From: CAYNNQ01 sp051748085
GTDB lineage: Bacteria; Desulfobacterota; Desulfovibrionia; Desulfovibrionales; Desulfonatronovibrionaceae
Assembly (NCBI GenBank): GCA_051748085.1
Contig: JBNJHA010000069.1
Span: forward strand, 1 to 11,541
DNA: 11,541 nucleotides
Direction: 5' to 3'
Shown here: one piece after another, positions 6,990 through 11,541 of the stretch
Layout of the letters: each line of letters opens with the position of its first letter
How positions within the stretch are numbered: position 1 is the first letter of the stretch
The notes under the pieces: model-generated
What the model was told of the DNA's origin: nothing
Databases searched by the model: none
The model's input: the letters and a program-made list of their open reading frames with translations, nothing else
Program-made: the position numbers and the translations under genes

Positions 6990-7542
6990 TTGGACTGTTC
7001 CCAATCTGTTGACCATAATCCGCATAATACTGATTCCGGGTTTTATTGTCGCCTTTAGTGAAGAAAAATATATTTTTGCCTGGATGATATTTGCAGCCGC
7101 CGGAATAACTGATGCTTTAGACGGTTTTCTGGCTAGAATTCTGCGCCAAAGGTCCTGGCTGGGTGCCTTTCTGGATCCTTTGGCCGATAAATTATTGTTG
7201 ATATCTTCTTTTATCTGTCTGGCGTGGAAGGGATGGCTGCCTTTCTGGTTGGCGGTGATGGTGGTCAGTAGAGATTTTTTGATACTCGCGGGAATGGGGG
7301 TGCTGCAATTCTTTGGGGTTGATATAAAATATCGTATAAATCCGACAGCAATCAGTAAACTGAATACTCTGTTTCAATTGTTGCTTATTATGATTGTTTT
7401 GCTTTTAAACAGTACAAGCTGGGATATGTCGGGATTGTTACCGGTTTTTATTTCTGCGGTGGCAATTTTGACGTTTATTTCCGGAATTCATTATATTGTA
7501 ATAGGTTTCAGATATTTAAATACAAAACCGGAAGCTGCTTGA
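6979..7542 (+). CDS. pgsA: CDP-alcohol phosphatidyltransferase, probable phosphatidylglycerophosphate synthase
   Basis: This is a membrane enzyme that transfers a phosphatidyl group from CDP-diacylglycerol to sn-glycerol-3-phosphate, the first step toward phosphatidylglycerol and cardiolipin. The family signature D-x2-D-G-x2-A-R-x8-G-x3-D-x3-D is complete: TDALDGFLAR, eight residues, then G-AFL-D-PLA-D. It lies about 45-70 residues from the start. The N terminus (SWTVPNLLTIIRIILIP) matches PgsA proteins, the length of about 187 aa is normal, and several hydrophobic segments cover the rest. ATGs at 6979 and 6982 are both possible, and neither has a clear ribosome site. The start lies inside the end of the FecR-domain gene, so translation is probably coupled. 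A cardiolipin-synthase-type relative cannot be excluded, but PgsA fits best. A strong terminator follows. Confidence 0.9.
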   Translation: MMNSWTVPNLLTIIRIILIPGFIVAFSEEKYIFAWMIFAAAGITDALDGFLARILRQRSWLGAFLDPLADKLLLISSFICLAWKGWLPFWLAVMVVSRDFLILAGMGVLQFFGVDIKYRINPTAISKLNTLFQLLLIMIVLLLNSTSWDMSGLLPVFISAVAILTFISGIHYIVIGFRYLNTKPEAA

Positions 7543-7577
7543 TAAGGTTTGAATAAAAGGTCCTGTTTTTAAATTGT

Positions 7578-7607
7578 TAAAAGATCCCGGGTACCCGGGA
7601 TCTTTTA
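7578..7607. terminator. Bidirectional terminator between pgsA and tatA
   Basis: A perfect 30-nt palindrome centred between 7592 and 7593. Each arm reads TAAAAGATCCCGGG outward to centre, with GTAC available as a tetraloop. TTTTATTTT follows on the plus strand, and CTTTTAACAATTT reads out on the minus strand. It serves the two convergent genes, and the TAA stop of tatA (7605-7607) lies inside one arm. Confidence 0.9.
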
Positions 7608-7814
7608 TTTTGAATTTGGTTCGTCTTTATTCTCTTCTTTTTCTTTATTTTTTTCAGGCGTTACATCAATTTCGTCTGGTTCGTTTGTTGATTTTTTAAA
7701 ATTTCTGATCGCTTTTCCCATTCCGGAACCTATTTCGGGAAGCTTGTTTGCTCCGAAAATGACCAGAACAATGACCAGAATAATTATGAGTTCAGGTATT
7801 CCTATGCCAAACAT
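7605..7814 (-). CDS. tatA: Twin-arginine translocase subunit TatA
   Basis: A 69-aa protein. The N-terminal transmembrane helix (about 5-21, PELIIILVIVLVIFG) is followed by the hinge FGANKLPEIGSGMG and an amphipathic helix KAIRNFKKS, then a charged Glu/Lys tail. This is the TatA/E layout, and the short length speaks against TatB. TatA multimers form the membrane path for folded proteins carrying RR signals. The start follows AGGAGGA (plus-strand 7821-7827) at 6 nt spacing. tatB and tatC are not in the window, so tatA is encoded alone here with its own promoter (7847-7875) and a shared terminator. The amidase at 651 carries a Tat-like signal and is a plausible client. Confidence 0.95.
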   Translation of the reverse strand: MFGIGIPELIIILVIVLVIFGANKLPEIGSGMGKAIRNFKKSTNEPDEIDVTPEKNKEKEENKDEPNSK

Positions 7815-7846
7815 TGTTTGTCCTCCTGTATTTTATGTAGTGGAAA

Positions 7847-7875
7847 TCTATACACCCCCTTATGCACATGGTCAA
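7847..7875 (-). promoter_or_regulatory. Sigma-70-type promoter of tatA
   Basis: On the minus strand TTGACC (plus 7870-7875) and TATAGA (plus 7847-7852) are separated by exactly 17 nt and lie about 20 nt upstream of the tatA ribosome site. Each box differs from consensus at one or two positions. Confidence 0.75.
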
Positions 7876-8186
7876 GAAAGAAGCCTGTTGGACTTGAGAA
7901 TAAAATTTAACTGTCCGTTTCTTATGTGCATACTTTTCTTGTTATCGGCTGGTAAAGAATCTGATCAAAACCGGGCGGAGTAGCCATGTCAGCGGTTTTT
8001 GGTACAGGGAATGTATATAGAGGATGATCTTGTGCATGTTGACAAAAGAATAAAAGCCGAACAATTGTTTGCCGAATTATCCGTTCAAGAGATTCCATCC
8101 AGAAATTTTTGAGTTTCGGGATAAAAACTAATGGATCTGTTCAGCAAATTTTTTGTTCCTCATGCTTTCGGTCTGCGGTTTTCTAA
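7876..8186. other. Non-coding stretch upstream of the CoADR-rhodanese-like gene
   Basis: No established gene is seen. The longest open stretch worth noting is 8011-8112, an ATG-started 33-codon frame (MYIEDDLVHVDKRIKAEQLF...) whose ATG touches AGGGA with no spacing. It could be a remnant or a chance frame. A TTGACA at 8039-8044 has no good -10 partner at 16-18 nt. A short stem AGTTT/AAACT lies near 8112-8129. The segment is A+T-rich except for the island that follows at 8187-8258. Confidence 0.4.
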
Positions 8187-8258
8187 TGCCCGCTGAAGGG
8201 TGATGCCTGCCCCCTCCGGACTCGCCGGCCTGGAGGAGTGCAAAAAGTCGTGCGGGCA
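8187..8258 (+). ncRNA. G+C-rich foldable island, possible structured RNA (unassigned)
   Basis: TGCCCGC (8187-8193) pairs perfectly with GCGGGCA (8252-8258), closing a domain of about 72 nt. Inside, CCTCCGG (8213-8219) pairs with CTGGAGG (8230-8236) around a 10-nt loop. The segment is conspicuously G+C-rich against A+T-rich flanks. It also contains a 19-codon ATG frame (8203-8262, MPAPSGLAGLEECKKSCGQ) preceded by AAGGG only 2 nt before the ATG. I do not recognise a tRNA, SRP RNA, 6S RNA or known riboswitch, and no T tract follows. It could be a small RNA, a leader structure or a peptide with a hairpin. Confidence 0.3.
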
Positions 8259-8323
8259 ATAGATATTTGTTTGGAAATTTTATTTATATACACATTCCCG
8301 CGGTCCGGTTTCCCCCTTTTAGA

Positions 8324-8385
8324 GTGCATAAAAAAACCAGGCGGCCTGTCGCAAGTTTATGCAAAAAATCCGGTGAACTTTTTTT
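8324..8385 (+). repeat. Non-coding repeated element, copy A (leader of the 8439 gene)
   Basis: This 62-nt stretch recurs at 10489-10551 in the same orientation. Shared features are seven A residues then CC, the core GGC-R-GCCT, GCAAGT, ATGCAAAAAATCCG and TGAACTTTTTT. From the CC onward about 8 of roughly 50 positions differ. Copy A can form TGCATAAA (8325-8332) with TTTATGCA (8356-8363), an inner CAGG/CCTG hairpin, or alternatively AAGTT (8353-8357) with AACTT (8376-8380) running into seven T residues. It lies 53 nt before the ATG at 8439. It could be a conserved regulatory leader, an attenuator or a short dispersed repeat. Confidence 0.7.
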
Positions 8386-8438
8386 CGAGTGCTGAATAGT
8401 TACAAATTAATAATCAAAATAAAAAATAGGGTGCCGTA

Positions 8439-9968
8439 ATGAATAGAATCGTTGTTGTCGGGAATGGTCCGGTTGCTCATAAAACATGTTCTTATCTGCG
8501 TACTCTGGATTCCAGCGTGGATATAGTCTGGGCAGCCCCTTATTGTGAACAGAAATATCCTTGGTGGTTGGCGCATCAACTGCTTTCTTCCGGATGTTCC
8601 GCCCGGGAGTGGTCGCGGTTGAGAGCTAAATTGGCTATCGACTTTGAAAAACGATCAAAACAACTTGCCGTACAAAAGGAATTGACCAGAAAAATAAAAA
8701 TAAATGCCAGAGACAGGCAAATCACTATCCTCACGAACGCAGGAGAGACAACCTATGAATTTGAAGCTCTCTTGGTCTTTCCGCCCTTGATCGCTGAAGA
8801 CGCGGGCTTGTCGGGATTAAATTTTCCTTCCTCGGAATGTATGAAGAAGATAGAGGAATCCGTTAAAAATCCCCAAAAAACGCTTGTTGTCGGCAACAGT
8901 CTATCCCTTGTTTTCAGTTGTGTTCATTTGGGCGACAGTCTGCAGTGGCTAAGGCCGCGTTCCGGAGTATGGGACCCGGAAATATTGGCCTTTGTGGACA
9001 GAATGCTAAACGGAAGAGGGATAGAAATTATTGACTATAATAGCGATCCTGCAGACCAGATAAAATCTTTGGCAGAGGAAACGAACTGCATATTGCAAAG
9101 CTCAAGATTGCAGGCTGATTTGGAATGGATTCGTAATCTGGGCATAAGAATATCCGAGTTGGACACATGCGGCATATCCTTTTTATTGCCGGATGCCGGT
9201 TTAGCCCCGGATGAATACAATTTTCAAACTTGGACAGCGGCCGGAAAAATTATTGCCGAACAGGGACTGACATCAAAAAAGTTTTTTACCTGCAGATTGC
9301 CTTCCGGTCCCGGTTGCACATTTTTTGGCGAGGACAGCGTTTTTAGAACCGGTAAAACCGAAACAGCGCTTGCGGATGAAGGATTGCAATTCGATCTGGC
9401 CCTTTATACAAACCGGCAGGCGGGGGAAAATAAATTCTCTGACTTCGGAATTAAAATATATGCCGCCCGGGATGATGGACGCATACTTGGTTTTCAGGGT
9501 ATTGGCCCGAAAGCTGCCGAGTGGGGAAATTTGGTTGAGCAGTATATACAGAATAAAAAACAAATTTTTGACCTGGTTCTGGAAAGCAGCTTTTTTTATC
9601 CAGGTCCAGAAATACATCCGCTGCAAAAAGGCGCTTCCATTATTGTCCACAAACAAAAAGTATCCGGGATCTTAAATATTACCGGACAGGAATTGCTTGC
9701 TTCCGTTGACAACGGTGCGGAATTCTTTTTGCTGGATGTCCGTGATAGTTCGGAATGCGGGAAAGGGATGCTGTCCGGGGCCTATAATATTCCTTTAAAT
9801 GAAATAAAGAAAAGATTTCAGGAAATTCCGAAGTTCACGCCATTGGTTATTTATTCCAGAGTATCCGGTCGGGCCTTTGATGCCGCAGTGTTTTTAAGGT
9901 TCAAGGGAGCCAGGCAATTGTATGTATTAGATGGAGGCTATGAAATGTGGCCTTTTGAAACAAGATAG
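8439..9968 (+). CDS. CoA-disulfide-reductase-like / rhodanese fusion protein lacking both catalytic cysteines
   Basis: A 509-aa protein laid out like CoADR-rhodanese fusions. It has an N-terminal nucleotide-binding fold (RIVVVGNGPVAHKT, 3-16), a second Rossmann-like unit (TLVVGNSLSLVFSCVHLGD, about 148-166, with LRPRSGVWDPEI after it), a dimerisation-like domain (about 318-400, with GRILGFQGIGPKA and YPGPEIHP) and a rhodanese domain (about 418-505: FLLDVRDSSE, GAYNIPLNEI, LYVLDGGYEMW). Key residues are missing. The family SYxNCGLPY motif is replaced by EQKYPWWLAH near 37-46, the usual FAD-site GD is GED near 297-299, and the rhodanese loop reads YSRVSGRA with Ser473 in place of Cys. It is therefore probably not a normal CoA-disulfide or sulfurtransferase enzyme and may bind or sense instead. 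The ribosome site AGGG lies at 8428-8431. The downstream gene starts 35 nt later. Confidence 0.85.
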   Translation: MNRIVVVGNGPVAHKTCSYLRTLDSSVDIVWAAPYCEQKYPWWLAHQLLSSGCSAREWSRLRAKLAIDFEKRSKQLAVQKELTRKIKINARDRQITILTNAGETTYEFEALLVFPPLIAEDAGLSGLNFPSSECMKKIEESVKNPQKTLVVGNSLSLVFSCVHLGDSLQWLRPRSGVWDPEILAFVDRMLNGRGIEIIDYNSDPADQIKSLAEETNCILQSSRLQADLEWIRNLGIRISELDTCGISFLLPDAGLAPDEYNFQTWTAAGKIIAEQGLTSKKFFTCRLPSGPGCTFFGEDSVFRTGKTETALADEGLQFDLALYTNRQAGENKFSDFGIKIYAARDDGRILGFQGIGPKAAEWGNLVEQYIQNKKQIFDLVLESSFFYPGPEIHPLQKGASIIVHKQKVSGILNITGQELLASVDNGAEFFLLDVRDSSECGKGMLSGAYNIPLNEIKKRFQEIPKFTPLVIYSRVSGRAFDAAVFLRFKGARQLYVLDGGYEMWPFETR

Positions 9969-10003
9969 ATCAATATTTTTATAATTTTTCCGTCTGAGCG
10001 CCA

Positions 10004-10390
10004 ATGTTGACCAATATCAGAAAACTTCCGGGAAATAACTGTATTCATTATGTATGCGGACATTGCGTATATTGGGAAGTGCTAAACCCCGGATATCATT
10101 GTGAGTGGAAATGCGCGGTGCTTTCCTCGCTGCTCGAGTCCTATGACCACCTGCTGCGTCAGGCCGATAAATTTGATTTGAATCGAGATCAAATTAAACA
10201 AATTTGGAAGAACAGACTGACCGACGGACTGCCTTTATGGAATTGCCCTCAATATATGCCGGATAAAGGAAATGACGATGAATGCATATATTTGCTGCAT
10301 ACCCATTGTATATTAAAAATGCCTGTTTGTTCGGGACGCTGCCGTTTTTTTGTGTTTACCGACAAGATGGGAGTGAATTCACAAGGTTGA
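10004..10390 (+). CDS. Small cysteine-rich protein, function unknown, possible metal or Fe-S binding
   Basis: A 128-aa protein with no signal peptide and ten cysteines at residues 13, 18, 21, 33, 37, 81, 94, 102, 109 and 113. An N-terminal cluster (CIHYVCGHC ... CEWKC) and a C-terminal cluster (CPQYMPDKGNDDEC ... HCILKMPVCSGRC) flank a helical middle (about 40-72, LLESYDHLLRQADKFDLN). Paired C-x2-C, C-x3-C and C-x6-C spacings suggest zinc or iron-sulfur binding in the cytoplasm, but I recognise no named family. The start at 10004 has only a weak upstream ribosome site. It follows the CoADR-rhodanese-like gene by 35 nt with no terminator between, so they are probably expressed together. Cysteines absent from the first protein and abundant in the second hint at a functional pair, though this is inference. 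Confidence 0.75.
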   Translation: MLTNIRKLPGNNCIHYVCGHCVYWEVLNPGYHCEWKCAVLSSLLESYDHLLRQADKFDLNRDQIKQIWKNRLTDGLPLWNCPQYMPDKGNDDECIYLLHTHCILKMPVCSGRCRFFVFTDKMGVNSQG

Positions 10391-10488
10391 TAATTAAGTG
10401 TGTTTGTTTTAACAGAATATTTTGCCCCCTTGTACTGCAGGTAAGAATTTTATCCGCTGAAACCTAATGTTCAGGAAGATAATTACCG

Positions 10489-10551
10489 GTGCGTATAAAA
10501 AAACCGGGCAGCCTTCAGCAAGTGCATGCAAAAAATCCGATGAACTTTTTT
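10489..10551 (+). repeat. Non-coding repeated element, copy B (upstream of the 10676 gene)
   Basis: This is the second copy of the element at 8324-8385, in direct orientation, about 2.1 kb downstream. It keeps the A7-CC start, the GGC-R-GCCT core, GCAAGT, ATGCAAAAAATCCG and TGAAC-T6. Its outer stem is TGCGT (10490-10494) with ATGCA. The fourth pair is G-T here and A-T in copy A, so pairing is kept despite a base change. AAGT pairs with ACTT before the T run. It lies 124 nt before the ATG at 10676, and the rest of the 10391-10675 gap is A+T-rich with TTGACG at 10631-10636 but no -10 at good spacing. Confidence 0.7.
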
Positions 10552-10675
10552 AAACCTGATCAATAATTACCATTTTTAAAATTGTTGTCCGGTACAGAAA
10601 TATTTGTTCGGAAACGGAAATTAAAGCTTCTTGACGAGTAAAATAATACAACAAACTAATATGGGTTTGAGTTAA

Positions 10676-11455
10676 ATGAATGATTTGAATTTTATTTTTT
10701 TTCCCTACATGCACCCAATATTAATTCCCCAGAGTTTACAGAATCTTGGCCAGATTTTGAACCCTGGGCTGAGTACGGGTAAAGAAGGACTTTTTACTCC
10801 GAATAATTATTTGCTGGACCCTGAGCAGGCTTCGAGGCATCTGGCCGGTTTTTACAGATTTGGCGAGCAGTTTAATACTCCCCGTGATATGGGATATTAC
10901 GCGGTAAAAGGAATTGATGATTTTTATTCGGAGTCAACCATGGCCATCAAATCAGAATTGACCGGTGGTGCCCCGAACAAAAAGGATGCTCAAAAAGATA
11001 AGACATTAAAAATGCAATCGATGCTTTTACTTGGTTATGCGCTGGAAGAAAGGCTGCTGGATATAGATCAATCCGGGGTGGAAATCGATGATGTCTGGGA
11101 AAAATTTGAAAAAAATCTGGGCCTTAATGGACAGGATAAACAATTTGTTTTTCCGGATGCCCCAGATTCATTAAATTTTTTAAGTGCTGAAGTGGAATGG
11201 AGGAAATTAATCGCTCCCTTTGCATATTTTATGAATAGCCAGCAAAAGCTGCTTATCTGGGACAATAAAATTATTACCGGGATCAAATCGGATCTGGATG
11301 CAGATAATTTAATAAAGGGAACAAATAAAGCTGATATTGAAAGAGATTATCTAGATGGTTTTGATCCGGAATTTGCTGATATCCCTCTTGGTGAATTCAG
11401 CCCGGCCTTTCCGGGTGATGCGCGGGTTTCATGTGTTTTTTTGCGAAGTTTTTAA
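10676..11455 (+). CDS. Protein of unknown function
   Basis: A 259-aa protein with no clear signal peptide, membrane segment or motif. It begins with an aromatic/proline-rich stretch (FIFFPYMHPILIPQSLQNLG), which I loosely recall at the start of hypothetical proteins in Desulfovibrio-type genomes. A largely helical, acidic body follows (for example KMQSMLLLGYALEERLLDID, 112-131) with charged segments such as DVWEKFEKNLG and IERDYLDGFDPEFADIP. The C terminus ends GDARVSCVFLRSF. The ATG at 10676 has no strong ribosome site. An earlier ATG at 10661 meets a stop four codons later, so 10676 is the first usable start in its frame. The gene lies downstream of repeat copy B and 49 nt before a gene with a strong ribosome site. 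I assign no function. Confidence 0.8.
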   Translation: MNDLNFIFFPYMHPILIPQSLQNLGQILNPGLSTGKEGLFTPNNYLLDPEQASRHLAGFYRFGEQFNTPRDMGYYAVKGIDDFYSESTMAIKSELTGGAPNKKDAQKDKTLKMQSMLLLGYALEERLLDIDQSGVEIDDVWEKFEKNLGLNGQDKQFVFPDAPDSLNFLSAEVEWRKLIAPFAYFMNSQQKLLIWDNKIITGIKSDLDADNLIKGTNKADIERDYLDGFDPEFADIPLGEFSPAFPGDARVSCVFLRSF

Positions 11456-11504
11456 TTGATTATCAACTGGACGGCGGGCAAATCAGATTGCAGGGAGGTG
11501 TTTT

Positions 11505-11541
11505 ATGAGTAAGGAAAAGATAGGGAGTCGAATTAAAAAAT
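11505..11541 (+). CDS. Start of a gene cut by the window end, possibly an XRE-type HTH regulator
   Basis: A strong ribosome site (GGGAGG, 11493-11498) stands 6 nt before ATG 11505, and the frame is open to the window edge. The twelve visible residues, MSKEKIGSRIKK, resemble the opening of XRE-family helix-turn-helix regulators, including the HTH-cupin type. So short a sample supports the existence of the gene but only weakly its identity. A small inverted repeat, TTGATTATCAA, lies at 11455-11465 between the genes. Confidence 0.6.
   Translation, partial: MSKEKIGSRIKK

Noticed and set aside
7744..7983. 79-codon plus-strand frame
   Set aside because: It overlaps tatA antisense and that gene's promoter and ribosome site, and has no ribosome site or family resemblance of its own.
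8011..8112. 33-codon ATG frame with a protein-like composition
   Set aside because: The putative ribosome site abuts the ATG, there is no recognisable family, and the length is within chance expectation. It is noted only in the gap description.
8187..8258. tRNA or SRP RNA at the G+C-rich island
   Set aside because: There is a closing stem but no T-arm GGTTCGA motif and no SRP tetraloop signature on either strand.
8339..8353. Sigma-54-like GG...GC spacing in the repeated element
   Set aside because: The GG-GC distance is 9 nt in copy A rather than 10, and the flanking consensus bases are absent.
9325..9675. 116-codon plus-strand frame inside the CoADR-rhodanese-like gene
   Set aside because: It is an out-of-frame shadow of a longer gene with clear domain signatures.
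8324..10551. CRISPR array
   Set aside because: There are only two copies, 2.1 kb apart, with protein-coding genes between them and no regular spacers or cas genes.

Overview
The window looks like chromosomal DNA from a Gram-negative bacterium of moderate to low G+C. The gene set (a SpoIID-type glycan enzyme, an Amidase_3, LPP20-like and TPR/SLH lipoproteins, FecR, PgsA, TatA) and the protein style are most like sulfate-reducing Desulfovibrionales (Desulfobacterota). That placement is an impression from family resemblance, not a search result. I saw no transposase, integrase, phage gene, CRISPR array, tRNA or rRNA.

Left part (1-4940), all on the plus strand. It opens inside a SpoIID/LytB-domain protein. 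After 15 nt comes an N-acetylmuramoyl-L-alanine amidase with a Tat-like signal and TPRs, and its stop codon abuts the start of a periplasmic protein made almost entirely of TPRs. SpoIID enzymes cleave glycan strands that amidases have stripped of peptide, so the first two genes plausibly form a peptidoglycan-remodelling pair. A second group follows a 132-nt gap: an exported protein with an LPP20-like N-terminal half and a conserved C-terminal half, then a lipoprotein with TPRs and C-terminal S-layer-homology repeats. A hairpin at 4917-4940 closes this group.

Middle (4902-7607). A 378-nt gap holds a long hairpin followed by six T residues, with an overlapping competing helix, and this looks like an attenuator or the end of a small RNA. 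It leads into an exported protein faintly like DUF2066/LPP20, a FecR-domain protein and pgsA, the last two overlapping. A perfect 30-nt palindrome then acts as a two-way terminator between pgsA and the convergent tatA.

Right part (7605-11541). tatA lies on the minus strand with a clear promoter and ribosome site. A 624-nt non-coding stretch follows, holding a G+C-rich foldable island and a 62-nt element. The element precedes a 509-aa protein built like a CoA-disulfide-reductase/rhodanese fusion but lacking both catalytic cysteines. Next is a 128-aa protein with ten cysteines. A second copy of the element, in the same orientation, follows at 10489-10551, then a 259-aa protein of unknown function and the first codons of a gene that may encode an HTH regulator.

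The most noteworthy signals are the duplicated non-coding element (8324-8385 and 10489-10551), the cysteine-less CoADR-rhodanese protein with its cysteine-rich neighbour, and the structured RNA-like segment at 5116-5193.
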